Source: Torymus aiolomorphi (Eukaryota; Arthropoda; Insecta; Hymenoptera; Torymidae). Taken from it: a DNA stretch of 64,000 nt. The stretch covers positions 68,847,022 through 68,911,021 of the forward strand of contig CM070877.1 of assembly GCA_036365515.1 (NCBI GenBank), written 5' to 3'. The notes below the pieces were generated by a model. That model did no database searches and was not told the DNA's origin. It was given only the letters and a program-made list of their open reading frames with translations. Each line of letters opens with the position of its first letter. The first letter of the stretch is position 1. Shown piece by piece: positions 11,881 through 23,449 of the stretch. The translations under genes were made by a program, and so were the position numbers.

Positions 11881-12556
11881 TAGTTTAGAAGATAAAAAAT
11901 AAAATGCTGATTCTGGTACATCATACTACTATTGAAAATACTGACTTATTTAGTTGATGACATTACGTACTTGTAGTTACGCGTCAGTAACCATATAGTA
12001 GATGCGTTAACATACTTCGCATGATGTGTACAATGCGACTCTACTGCTGATGAAAAGGGCAGTTCCAGTGGCGGTAGGCTGTTGAGTGACGGTAATGATG
12101 ACAGTCAGCGGTCACTCAGCACTATAATGTAGCAGAAGCCGTTGCGATAATGTTTACCGTTGGCAGCAGACAAAATTTGAAATAGCAGAAGCCCGTAGTA
12201 AGCCTGTCTGTGATGCACTAGCTGTATTTGTTGCAGATTCACTGCTGTTACTGGCACCCAAGAGTAGTTAATGCAGTGTATGCTATCGTGCGAACCATCC
12301 GGCGGATATGTAGTAAGATATTGGTGAGGTGTCACGTCTTCAGTTTGAGGTGTTGTTTGAGGTTATGTATGCGCCATCAACCGGAAACTTGCTCCAGGCT
12401 CATAGAAATGCATCGAAATCGTGCAAACCTTAGGCACAAGCTTGAGAGCCACAGGAGCCAGTTTCCTAGAATCAAAAAACACTCCTCAGAGTGAAGTGTG
12501 CGTAAGTACAGGTGAAAATAACAGGAGCGAGTAGAGTAGCGACTGCTTGTACTTAC

Positions 12557-12560
<4 letters not shown>

Positions 12561-12628
<68 letters not shown>
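12561..12628. repeat. (GA)34 microsatellite between the two non-LTR elements
   Basis: Sixty-eight bases of pure GA repeat. It borders the 5' end of non-LTR element 1 and the 3' end of non-LTR element 2, where it reads (TC)n directly after AATAAA on the minus strand. Confidence 0.95.
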
Positions 12629-12632
<4 letters not shown>

Positions 12633-13074
12633 TTAAACAGCTAAGGACTCTGGGTCCAAGATAGCCTGCGCTTACAACATTACAATAACGCAGTAGATAT
12701 AACAGCGCAGAATACATAGTATCGGTGTGCGTAAAAAATAGAAAAATAAAAATAAAAATTAAAATTACAACACAAAATATAAATGAACGTAAATACAATA
12801 ATAAAATAACGAAATAGATAAAATCTACATGCATAAGTCGGCAACACTAATCGCAATTGTTACATATAAAAAATGCCAAGAACATAAAAATGAACAGAAA
12901 AATAAATAAAACCTACTATAATTTATCACAATAGAATTCGTACAAAAGCTTCTTAAAGCATGGTCGCATAAACAGACAACGCAAATTGTGGGGGAGTCTA
13001 TTCCAGAGGTAGGCAGCTCCAATTTTAAACGATGAACGCAGATTAAATTAAATTCGGAGATCTCGAGGTCCATA

Positions 13075-15393
13075 AGTGAGCGCCGTTTGCTTCCTACTCT
13101 GTCCGCTTCTCAGAATTGGAAATCCTCAAATAGATAGAGAGGTTCACCATTTCTGAGAATGGAGGCCAGTAGTGAAATGACGAGGTAATCACGTCTGGCC
13201 GTGAATGAAAGAATTCCATGCTCTCTATACACAGGGGTCATGTGTTCGAAGATCCTTGTGCCAGTGACAAATCAGACAGATCCAGGAAAAGTCCCGCAGC
13301 ATAATCGAAGTAGGGGAAAATAAGAGCTTTGACAAGCGTCATCTTCATAGCAGCCGATAAGAAGCCATTGTGCTTATGCAGTCGAGCTAAAGCACCGAAG
13401 CTTTTCTTAGCAGTGGCATTAGACTGCATTCTCTACGACATCGTACTATCCAGTACCACATCTAGAATTTCAAGGATTTGTTGAAGGCAACCGCAGTCCC
13501 GCATAGTACAACAGATGAAAGGTTGAGGGAGTCTATCTTGCTCATATAACCTCTAGAGCCAACCCACATAGCTTGCGTCTTTTGGGTATTTATTGATAGC
13601 CCATTGTCAACTACCCAACGCGAGATGTTAGCCAAATCGCTGTTGACACTGTTGATGATGGTTTGGGCATCCTTAAAAGGGCCACTTAAGTAAATAACGA
13701 AGTCGTCCGCATATAAATGGAATTTGCAAAATTCGACGACAGATGGAAGGTCGTTAATAAATAAGGAAAACAGCAAAGGTCCAAGGCCAGTTCCTTGGGA
13801 ACGCCAGAGCACCTCGTTAGAGGGCATGACAACTCACCATTGGGCAGCTTCACCGATTGCCATCTGTCCAACAAAAAGGACTTAATCCAATTGCAGGCAG
13901 AGGTTGAGAATCCAAGAGAAAGCAGTTTGTCAATGAGCACTCCGATATTCATGACACCACAAAAACACCACCTTGCAATGAAAAATCAAATATATGTACT
14001 AACAAGCACAAAATAACCGGCAGACAATCTTTAAGTTGGCGCAGTTGGACACCGTCTGATCCAATAGCATTGGAGTGGGCGGCATCAATGGATTCAACCA
14101 CATCGCTAACTTCTACGTGCCTGAAGAAAAATTGATCGTCGGGAGAGATCCTTATTGTTAGGCGCTCGGAGAGGTTAACTCTGGAATTTCCTGTGTCGAC
14201 AAAATGGCTGTTAAAGGAGTCGACATTGAACAGTAGGGGAGTGTCGGGTGATCTCTTTGATAAACCCAGGTCATTAATTGTTTTCCACATGTCTCTGGCG
14301 CTAGGAGCGGAAGATAGCTTCTCTTTGAAATAGTGAAATTTCGCGTTCCGAATCTCAGTTTGAACGCGGTTGCGTATGGTGTTGAAGTGAGAGCGTGCAA
14401 CCGGGCCTCCGACTCTCTTAAAGACCTTCCATGCCTTATTACGTTCGTGAATTAACGATTTAATCATTTTTCTTAACGATGAACTCTCGGACTGGTGCAT
14501 GTTTGTCGTAAGCAGGTACAAGAGCACTGGTGAGTGCGCTAACTTTACTATCTATGTTCGGTGGAGAAGCTACAGAGGACCAATCTATTCTAGAAAGATC
14601 ATCTAGGAGGTGATTTAACTGAAAATGTCTAACAACGACGTGTGACAGACAAGGGCTCTCGACGAGGAACAGAGAGAGCGAGTGACACAAATAGCACGTC
14701 GCGCATCGAGATAGATGGAATACATTCCTGCTTATATGCTGAGACTTTAACTAAATCAGAAACGCAGATATAATCCAATGTGGAATGCGTGCCGTCCGAG
14801 CGATGGAATGTGTCAGCGCAGGGCACTCTAACAAGTGAGCTGTACATTAAAAAATCTTTGAAAATGTTCAGGGGTGTAGAGGGCACCTTCCAATTGATAT
14901 TAAAATCTCCCATCAGTATTATGTGATCGAATGATCCGTTGCAGTAGAGAAGAGCCTCTTCGACATCGGACCAATAACCGCTCTTCGGCGGACTGTACAC
15001 GGTTAATCATAATACCTTGGCACGCTCGAGAGTTAATTCCACAGTTAAGAATTCCGGTCGCACGTTGTAAGTGTTGCGTTGCGCCGACCGAAAGACCTCA
15101 CGGGCAGGTATCGAGTGGTGGACATAAATTGCCACACCGCCCCACTGCCTACCCCCACTACGATCTCCCCGAAAAAGCTTGAAATCCGAAACGCTGACGA
15201 GCTTGGTGGACATTGTTGGTTGAAGGTGCGATTCGGTAATACCCAGAACGTGTATATTATTCTTGTGTATAACGCGCTTAAGGTCGTGTAGGTAAGCAGA
15301 TAGAGATTGCGCATTCGAGTGGCAAACGTTGAAGTCGAACAATGAGCGTTGTAAAGGAGATACACTATCCACGGATGAGATGTTATTCGCCAT
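13075..15393 (-). pseudogene. Non-LTR element 2 ORF2: endonuclease + reverse transcriptase (broken)
   Basis: The minus-strand start is at 15393, 25 nt after the ORF1 stop. The endonuclease N-terminus (15393-15007) has HSNAQSLSAYL, ITESHL and GGVAIYVH; its C-terminus (15000-14629) has LMGDFNINW and STLDYICV. A linker/RT N-terminal part follows (14527-13949), then the RT palm (13952-13462) with LGPLLFSLFINDLP and the catalytic LYADDFVIY. A C-terminal tail lies at 13429-13238 and possibly further to about 13075. Several frameshifts, including one inside the RT near the LGPLLF motif, inactivate it. Confidence 0.8.
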
Positions 15394-15417
15394 AATTAAT
15401 AGAGGCGGATTTCTGCA

Positions 15418-16571
15418 TTATTTTAGCGCGAACACGGAACACTTCACTCGATCGAATGCCGCGTGCTTGGTATCGCTTAACTCACTATGCTTACAGTTCG
15501 CGCAACATAATGAGGTCTTCGTCGAACAGTCTTTGGTAAGATGCGCACCCGAACAAAAGCCACAAAGATTATCGTTCGTACAATTCTTCGCTCCGTGCCC
15601 AAATTTATAACAGTTAAAACACTGCACAATCGTGACATGATCCGCAAAGCGACACGAACGAACACCGAAGAAAACACGGTTGGCTTTACACAGAATTTTC
15701 CTACACTCTGGTGGAATTTCGACTATACATGATCGCGAAGACTTACACTCGCTGACAGGGAATAGATAGACCACCTTGAAGTCGTCTAGATGATAGTCGG
15801 AAAAATTCTGCTTTAGGAGTGCTGTCTTGATGTCATCCCTACTAAGCGAGATCAGCACATCGTGAATGATGAGGCGAGGATTGCTCTTAGAGTTTTCTTT
15901 CACCTCAAGCTCGGACTCGCGCAACTCTGAGCAATTCTTCATGATTTCGAGGTTGCGTGAGTCGCCTTCAACGATAATAGATTTATTCGATCCTAGTCGT
16001 ACTCGATTAATCCGTAGACCCAGATCAATAGGCTTAATCCGTTCAAGGAATCTGGTCTTGGTTGCAGTCGAAGATTCAAAACTCTCAGATGCAGTGTTGG
16101 TCGGGCCGATGATCACTTGCGAGTCAGAACGTATGGGAAGAGTTTTTCCATCTCTGAAAATCATATTAGTATTTATACCTGCATTATCATGAGAAACAGG
16201 GGTTTTCGCAACACTCGCATATGTTTTATCTTGCACCGACGTAACATACGAAACACTGGACGAGATGTTCGGAAGTGAAATTTTGGATGATTCGACGCAA
16301 TCTAAGATTCGGCAAAGGTCTCATTTAAAAGATTTCGTAGTACAATCTGTTGCAAGTATGTGAGTATACGCTGTTGCAATTTTCGAAAATGCGTTATGAA
16401 AGGTAGTAATAGCAGTACGTAAATTTTCTTTCGTCACGGTACTGTAGCACGATGTTAAGATGTTTATTTACATCCATCGACAGACTGTCTACTTCTGCTT
16501 GCGAGAGAAGGGCCTCTGGAGGGGATCCATCATCTGACTGTCGGCGTCTCTTATTCGAAGGTGTATTCATT
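15418..16571 (-). pseudogene. Non-LTR element 2 ORF1: three CCHC zinc knuckles
   Basis: An ATG near 16571 (MNTPSNKRRRQSDDG) opens the N-terminal part. A frame break near 16400-16240 separates it from the long frame 16236-15418 (272 codons). That frame ends with CFNCYKFGHGAKNC, CGFCSGAHLTKDC and CCANC...CSVFALK, i.e. three CCHC-type knuckles. The upstream half of the long frame is a globular region with IIVEGDSRN and LIIHDVLISL segments. The product would coat element RNA as a nucleocapsid-like protein. Start and frame continuity are uncertain. Confidence 0.75.
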
Positions 16572-16659
16572 ATCATCAGAGCAGCACGTAACCGGGCCGA
16601 CTGATAAGAGATGTCACCACAAGCGACGAGGTGAAAGCCCAAGCCAAGCCATTAAAATT

Positions 16660-17185
16660 GAGGTTAGAAACCCGACCTTCAATAATTATGCCGAAGGTGA
16701 AGAAACGAGTTGTATATCGACGCTATCCAATACTTCAGAGTAACGAGCCAACAAAAACTAGTCTCTGATGCTGGAACAGAAAGGGTTGGCGAGCAGTAGA
16801 CACCAGAAATACACCGTTTATACAGAGACCACACGACACACAACTTGCCTGCTCATCAGCCGGAGAGGGAGCCAGCGGACTACTTCGAGTTTAGGAGGGG
16901 GGAGTCGTAACGCGACAAAATGCACGTTACATTAGAGTAAAGGTAAAGAGTGCACGGCAGCCACGGCGAGCTATGCCTCGGCACGCGACGTCGTACGCAT
17001 CTACACATGCGCGCGCCTGTCCCTCCCCGCTGCCTTTCTTCACGCGCTACTCCATCCCACGCTCTTTCCCTCCAGCTCTGGTCAAGAGACGGAGAGAGAC
17101 TAGCAGCAGCTACAGCGAGGACAAGCTGCAGCTAGAGCAAGAGCGAGCCTCGCTCTCCCATGCCGCCGACAGCAGCATTCGATGC

Positions 17186-17251
<66 letters not shown>

Positions 17252-17893
17252 CTGTGCCGTAGCGCCGTCGGCCGTTCATGAGTGACACCGCGCATGAGCA
17301 TCGGGAGCCGTGTGGACTGCTCGATCGCGCCACGGTGAAGAAGATGGCTCTAACGCCGTTCCTCGTGCTCTCGAACGCCGACAGTCGGGCCGCGCGGTTA
17401 CCTTCCGCCTCCCCGTGCAACCGTTCCCACTGCGCCTCGGGCTCATCGTCACCCAGTTCTTCAGCGACCATGGCCAGTCCATGAGCTCAAACCGCCGCCA
17501 TCACCCAGATCCACCAGCGACGTCGACGAGTCAGGGCTGACGAGAGCGACGAGCGAGAGAGAGGGACGAGAGAGAGAGCTAGGAGCAGCAACGCCTGGCC
17601 TAGAGTAAGTCCCTCCAATTCCCTCCCCGACGCACAGTGGTCCCAAATCCACTTTTACTGGTATTTTGCCCGCTTCAAGCGAATTTTTCACGGATCAAAG
17701 TGATTCAAGCGGAATATTAAAGCTTTTATAATATAGAATTAAAAGCCACTACAAACAAGGGTGGTAACCACCTCTATTTATTATTAAACAACCCCTAAAC
17801 TTATATCGAAACCTTATATGTTGTTTGCTGTCAGTGTTTAATTTATAATATATGTTATATTTATAATACACATTCACACATACACACACACAT

Positions 17894-17933
<40 letters not shown>

Positions 17934-18505
17934 GTATATAATATATATGTATATTCATAATTAATGTTTTCGATTACAGGAGATACTTTGTAAAATGTAA
18001 AAATACTTACTTTCTAAAATGTAAAAATTTCTATATAAGTTTAGGGGTTGTTTAATAATAAATAGGGCTGGTTGCCACCCTTGTGTGTAGTGGCTTCTAA
18101 TTCTAAATTATAAAAGCTTTAATATCCCGCTTAAATCACTTTGATCTGTGAAAACTTCGCTTGAAGCGGGCAAAATACCAGTAAAGGTGGATTTGGGACC
18201 ACTGTGCGACGGTTCTGTATTGTGTGCGCGCGTACGCATATATGAGAGTCGCGAGCGGACTCGCACGAGTCAGCTGTAGCCAGTTCTGCAGCTGTAGCTA
18301 GAGATAGGATAGCTTTCCGGCTCGGCCAGCGGATGAATAGTTTGGTACAAGTGACGCGTGTACTTGGCGCCCGTAACAGTGTATCTAATAGTAGTAACAA
18401 GATTTTCTAAATAAAGATTAATTATTTTTGTCCTTCAAGTTGTAGTTAGAGTACATTGTTTTATTACCTTCGTACCTTTGCTCTGATCCCCAGCAGAGTG
18501 TCACA
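16660..18505 (+). mobile_element. Ty3/gypsy 3' end: internal tail, PPT and complete LTR
   Basis: Internal sequence leads to the PPT (GGAGGGGGGAGT at about 16895-16905). The LTR runs from 16906 (first base mutated to C; TGTAACGCG in the sister copy at 6179) to ...AGAGTGTCACA at 18505. Removing the nested MITE and its target duplication leaves about 1.02 kb. It carries a central (AG)n tract (17189-17247) and ends in the same CCCAGCAGAGTGT phrase as the LTRs at 43.0 and 52.1 kb. No PBS follows, so this is a 3' LTR. Confidence 0.75.
17633..18206. mobile_element. Transib-like palindromic MITE (copy 2) inside the LTR
   Basis: The element is 574 bp with termini CACAGTGGTCCCAAATCCAC and its reverse complement. 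Arms of about 200 bp are near-complete inverted repeats, separated by a (CA)n/(TA)n-rich centre (17880-17950). It is flanked on both sides by CGACG (17628-17632 and 18207-18211), a perfect 5-bp GC-rich target duplication. The heptamer CACAGTG and the CGNCG target are hallmarks reported for Transib/RAG-type transposons. There is no transposase, so it is non-autonomous. Confidence 0.85.
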
Positions 18506-20560
18506 ATACTTATACATACTTACGATGTATGACTATAGAAATTGTATTCGCTCGACTACTGTTGCGTTGCCTACTCTTCGGTAAGTATAGGAAATAAATT
18601 ACGGCAATTGTTTAATTTAATTATTGTTACAAGATTACAAAGTGTATTGTATTTTTAGCCTGAAGAGGGACAGACATTGTTCTCAAAACGGTCGAAACGT
18701 TCAATAATAAAAGTGTTGTGGAAGAGGATGGTGCTTGTATTAGTAATTATATATCTCCATAAATATTAACAATGATAAGCTTTATTGCTTGGACTTAACT
18801 TTAGATTACATAGTGTGCTCGACTGCACGGTGCGAGGCCAGCGTGACAAGTATACAGTGTCGCAGCTCTCGTCTCTCGCGTCTCACGCAACTCACTCACA
18901 GACACTCTAGAGTGGGAAGACACGCATGTGTGTGTTCGGTCTGCCGAATGTCGACAGACGCGCTTACAAGTTATTCTCGCGTACGGAAGTATTCTGTGTT
19001 GAAATATTCACATATTACAACAAAGGAATAAAGTGTTAAATTGATGGAATGTCGTTCGTTTTATATACTCATAAAAATTAATTAGTTTCCATCATCAGTA
19101 TCACACAAAGTTAGAATTTTTTAAACGCTGATTTTGACCAGTTATAGTCAATTTCTCAAAAAATTCTAGAAGGCTGAAATTTTAACAAAATGTAGTCGGA
19201 TCACATCTCATTTTTTTCGGCTTTCTTTCAGTTTTAAGAAAAAAAAAATACAGTGATATAAAAATGACGATTAAGGTTTTATTGGCGAGCCGTAATATGG
19301 CCATCGCATTTCATAATTTTTAGACCATCTTAAAACCACTATATCTCCTAATTGGTTGCACATTTCTGAGCTCACCAGGTCTCATTTTTTTTGTCTCGGC
19401 GAGACCTTGAATTTATTTTTTTGAGGGCCTAAATTGATGAAATAGGCTTCGAAATTGAGCCGCTTGAAATTGACATGTTTGTCAAAAATCATGAAAAATG
19501 ATCGTGTTCATGGTGGTCTTGAAAGTGAATTTTGGTTCAAAATGATTAACACAATTTTTTTTTCGTTAAAACATGATGTCATCCTTTTGTTTCGTCATAT
19601 CAACAAATAAAAAAGTTATCTTTTTCCGAGCATTATAATATCTAATTTTTCGATATCTAAAATAGTAACAAATGGCTCTCTACTGACATAAATTCTACCA
19701 TGTTATGACACTTATGTGTAACACAGATACAAAGATGGCTCCAAGACCTTTAAAATGCGTGGTCGCAGAATGTTTTAGAACCACTACAGCGAAAGTATTG
19801 GCAGTTTTTATAAAAAAATGATTTTGATCTGATAAACTTAGAGGTTCTGAAATATAAGAAAAGTTTTATTTACAAAATCGATCATAATTTTGAATCAATT
19901 ATTCAAAAAAAGTGCGGCAGCTGCGTATTTCGAAGGTCTTAAAGGCAGTTCTCTGACAGTTTTATATGTAAATATCAGTAATATCAATACTGTTTGGGAA
20001 CTAGTAAGGTTCGAATTTCCCGCAGTTACGCGTCAGAGATATAACTTCACACCCGCATTCTCACCAAGGCACTCATACCCAGGAGCAACTCAACATCACC
20101 GAGAGATCAATAACATCATCGGGATTTGGGCAAGCATTCTCATCAATGATTACCAAGTGCAGATTGTGCCACTCAACAGCTAGCTCGCCACGAGGCAACA
20201 CCTCACTGCAACTGCTATCGCAATGCTCAAGCATCTCTCAACAAGGAAAATTCACAGGCTCGACTAACACAGAGTTTCTCACCAAGGCTCAGGTAACAGC
20301 GCACACTCACCACACCAGCTTATTTCACCAGCATTCACGATTAATATAATCGCTGCTAAGGTATTTCATATCACTCATTGCGGTCATCCTCTCACCCATG
20401 AGTGCGCGACGGTAATCTCTCGACACGCATACTTCTCGGCAATGCTCAAGACACATCAAATAAATAATATTTAATGGTGAAATTTGAATTTCAAATATTT
20501 CAAGGCTTTCAATTTTCGCGTGACGTGTACGTCATATACTGACATAATAGGTTAAAATAA
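18506..20560. other. Intergenic AT-rich region, no recognised gene
   Basis: Near 18580-18658 is a short intron-like stretch (G|GTAAGTATAG ... TATTTTTAG), followed by 'CCTGAAGAGGG...GTCGAAACG', which resembles the conserved core words of a hammerhead ribozyme. From 18780 to 19040 the sequence is richer in GC. Between 19040 and 20560 I see only AT-rich sequence and short frames, the longest being 97 codons at 19890-20183 and unrecognised. Confidence 0.4.
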
Positions 20561-20568
20561 TAGCACTT

Positions 20569-22142
20569 ACAAGGAGAGTGCACACCCTGTGGAAAACCGA
20601 TTTTAATGGGCATTTGAAAGTCGATTTCTTGCTTTTAAAAATGAATCTTAGTGCTTACAATTCTGCCAAATGGTTCCTTTTTCTTGAGATATAGGCAATC
20701 TAATGTTATGTCCCGACGGTATAAATTTAGGACACTTTGAATATCACAATTATTTGTTCTATATGATCAAGCGGTCTCAATATACTTTTGAATAATAATG
20801 TTATAATGGAAAAATTAAGGGTTTTTAATATTGGAGAATCTTTATTTTTTGTAAATAAATTTTAATTAACAACGTATAATGATAATGTCGTTATTGTACG
20901 CGATTCAGAATTGAGTATAAAATTCACGTAATCTACGCAATATTTTAGTGGTACAATTAATTTATGTAAGTTACTAATGGGAGAACATAATTGTTTCGCA
21001 GCTTAAAGGTAGTTAGAAAACACGCGCTAGTGTTATACCTACAGGGTCGTCGAGTGTTCGGGAAATGTCACTGTAGCGTCCCGGCCGTGCTGTTGTGCCT
21101 ATTGCTGCTCGATTTGGTCCTTCCTGCATTGTTGTCTGTTGGTTGTTGTGTCGTTTTGTTGGGTGGTTGGAGATTCTCGGTTGGTTCTTCCTGCATTGTT
21201 GTCCGTTGGTGGTTGCGTCGTTTCGTTGGGTGGTCGAAGTTACTCCCCTCGTGGTCGTCTCGTAGTGAAAGTATCGCTCCGACTCACTCACTCGTCAGAC
21301 GGAAAACGGCAAGAGGAGCAGTAAATGACGAACGAGTGTTACTCCGCACGTACCTCGGAGGTGCGGCGCCCAGCGCGCAAATAACATTAGTTTAGATTTC
21401 GCTGTGGGCGCCGACTCCGCTTCTCCAAGGCATGTGCAGCATCAGCGGTTCTCGCATGAGAACGCTCGACAACGGACACTTCCATCAACGGACAGTTGAG
21501 TAGAACACAACTCGCTCGCGAGAATACGTTATAAAGGAATTATTTTTCATACGAAATACATGGGACGTAACACTAATCTAAAATATACTCTATTTTATTA
21601 AAAACTGATGGCTTATTGCATGTTACTTTATAATTATTTATGGTGCGAAAACGAGCAAAAAAAAATTATAAAAGTAGACAGCAAAAGCTACAATTTAGGC
21701 TCTGATTCATTGAAAAATATTGATTTTTTAGGATCTTATAAGCAATCAAAGATAACGTAAGATAATGGTCAAAATAGGAAACATTAAATCGCTTAAAATC
21801 AAGACAAATTTTGAACCATTTTCTTAAGCTATCTTTGATTGCTTATAGTTTTCTGAAAAATCAATATTTTCCAATGAGTCAAAGCTTAAAATTTAGCTTT
21901 TGCTGTCTACTTCTATAATCTTTTTTGTTTGTTTTCGTATCATAAATACTTGCAATGTGATAGTGAATAGGAGACATCATTTTTTCTAACGAAATAGAGG
22001 ATATTTGAGATTAGATTGCCCATATCAAGAACAAGAGACCATTAGACGGAAATGTAAGCACTGGGATAAATTTTTAGATACTAGAAATCGACTTTCGAAG
22101 TCCAGTTAAAATCCGTTTTCCAAAGGGTGTGCACTTTCCTTG
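20569..22142. mobile_element. Palindromic MITE interrupted by a solo LTR
   Basis: Left terminus ACAAGGAGAGTGCACACC pairs with the right terminus GGTGTGCACTTTCCTTGT, and the inverted arms continue inward. The left arm is split after CAATCTAA by the solo LTR at 20704-21572 and resumes at CTAATCT. The right arm (about 21820-22142) is continuous. The arms pair outside and inside the solo LTR, proving the nesting. There is no coding sequence. A target duplication for the outer MITE is not clear. Confidence 0.75.
20704..21572 (+). mobile_element. Solo LTR nested in the MITE, TSD CTAA
   Basis: 869 bp starting TGTTATGTCCC and ending GGGACGTAACA, i.e. TG...CA with short inverted termini, flanked by CTAA on both sides (20700-20703, 21573-21576). 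A 4-bp target duplication fits Ty3/gypsy integrase. It contains two copies of a 'ttccTGCATTGTTGTCYGTTGGT' type repeat (near 21121 and 21189). No internal region or PBS is present. Confidence 0.75.
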
Positions 22143-22159
22143 TTCGTTGAACATTGTAT

Positions 22160-22822
22160 TGTTACGTCCGGAGACGTATTATAGTGATTTAGAATTTCAT
22201 TCTGAAAGTTTATTCACATCAGATATTTCCTGACATATAAACGCGAGAATGCAACGCAGCATTTCGCTCAGGCATCGTACCGTAGACTGTGTGACGTAGA
22301 GAGCCATCGACCTCCAGAAAACAGTGACGTGCAATTTTTTAACAAATCAGCATTTCACAATGCTACCGCTTAAATGCTACATGTATAAGCCGCAACCGAA
22401 AATTTCTTAATAAGATGACCTCGATTTACTGTTACGATCATCTATAACCCAATTAAACCGCATAATAAAACTGCGAAATGCATCACGCGCGCCAGTCACA
22501 GCGTACAAGAAACCTGGCGAACTCCGTGTACCTCTACGACATCGAGAAGTTGAAACCGTAAGCCTTACACATCTAGTAAGCAGATTTTATAAGTTATTGA
22601 AATTGTAATCGTAAGCCTTACTCGTCTAGTAAGCAGATCGTATAAGTTATTTATAGTAAATTTATAAAAGCAAGTGTTATAGAAAAGAATTATAATTGAA
22701 ATTACAACGCATCGATCTACCAGAAGCCAGCAGATTGTATTGGTAATAAATTATTGTATTTTATATAATAAACCTACATAAAACCAATTACTACTCGTTT
22801 CCACTTATTTCCGGACTTAACA
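22160..22822 (+). mobile_element. Solo LTR, TSD GTAT
   Basis: 663 bp starting TGTTACGTCCGG and ending CCGGACTTAACA, flanked by GTAT on both sides (22156-22159, 22823-22826). It has a repeated segment ('taagccttac...ctagtaagcaga', about 22559 and 22612) and an AATAAA-type signal near 22768. Termini and TSD resemble those of the solo LTR at 20704, so the families are probably related. Confidence 0.75.
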
Positions 22823-23115
22823 GTATTAAGCACATATTACGAGGTTTCTTATTAAATTACAATATTTAATGGAGCTGAAGATTTTTTTTTAACATGTGAG
22901 ATATCAACCACTGTATTACAACCGTTGTAAAAATAATAATAGAGAAGAGAAATGGTATACCATGACTATAAAAAATAAATGGTAATGCATTTACCGTAGT
23001 TTAGATTACCTATGCAGACTTCAAGGGAGCTTGTAGAATACTATGCTCAACTCTCATGGCTCCTCTACATAGTATTTTCCTTATTTTAGAAAAAGTAATT
23101 TGAAACAATATTTAC

Positions 23116-23445
23116 CATGTAGTTATTTAGAGACGCGCTGCAACTAGTTGCTAACTTAAATACTTCAGTACAGCATATTGCAGCAATAATTGCATTTGTC
23201 GAAGCTACTGCAGGAATAATATTTTTAACAACACCTTGAACTAATCTATATGTCAGTCCTTGAATACCAAAGTGTATTGCACGTTCATTCGATTTTTCAT
23301 AAATCCAACTAATATGTTGAGGATCATCACCGTCAATAGGACAATCAAATGGATTTTCTTTTGGCCATTGAATAACTTTCACATACTCAATACAATGCTC
23401 TGGTAGTCGTGGAGTATTTGCAATAGTACACAAAGGATAAGTCAC
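23116..23445 (-). CDS. UBA3: UBA3-like exon (NEDD8-activating enzyme E1 catalytic subunit), partial
   Basis: UBA3 pairs with APP-BP1/NAE1 to adenylate NEDD8 and load it on the catalytic cysteine. This 330-bp minus-strand exon is open throughout (110 codons) with phase-0 ends: acceptor TTATTTTAG|GTG at 23446 and donor CATG|GTAAAT at 23115. It encodes [18 protein letters not shown], then [48 protein letters not shown] and LNNYM. These are blocks I recognise from the region after the catalytic cysteine in UBA3, ending before the C-terminal ubiquitin-fold part. No other UBA3 exon was found on either side. It may be one exon of a gene with very long TE-filled introns, or a duplicated orphan exon. 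No frameshift or stop argues against old decay. Confidence 0.85.
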
Positions 23446-23449
23446 CTAA

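Larger units (their letters stand above)
6516..12560 (-). mobile_element. Non-LTR retrotransposon 1 (CR1/L2-like), minus strand
   Basis: Reading on the minus strand from 12560: a 5' region with 139-bp tandem repeats, ORF1 (PHD-like finger, coiled coil), ORF2 (endonuclease, reverse transcriptase), and a 3' UTR with AATAAA just before a (TC)n tail at 6515. Both outer boundaries fall at (GA)n tracts. Every ORF carries stops or frameshifts, so the copy is dead but close to full length. The CR1/L2 grouping rests on the ORF1 PHD-type finger and the general look of the RT motifs. Confidence 0.7.
12629..16650 (-). mobile_element. Non-LTR retrotransposon 2 (zinc-knuckle ORF1), minus strand
   Basis: A second antisense non-LTR element. 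From the 5' end (about 16650) it has ORF1 with three zinc knuckles, ORF2 with endonuclease and RT, and a 3' end with AATAAA and a (TC)n tail at 12628. The three-knuckle ORF1 is the arrangement typical of I/Jockey/R1-group elements and clearly differs from non-LTR element 1. The 5' boundary is approximate because it merges into gypsy internal sequence. Confidence 0.7.

Noticed and set aside
16700..16870. Possible eroded zinc knuckle (CWNRKGW) upstream of the PPT at 16.9 kb
   Set aside because: Only the first residues match the 3' module of element 2, and the cysteine pattern is lost; too weak to count as a further case.
20004..20022. B-box-like GGTTCGAATTTCC
   Set aside because: No acceptor stem or anticodon arm can be formed upstream.
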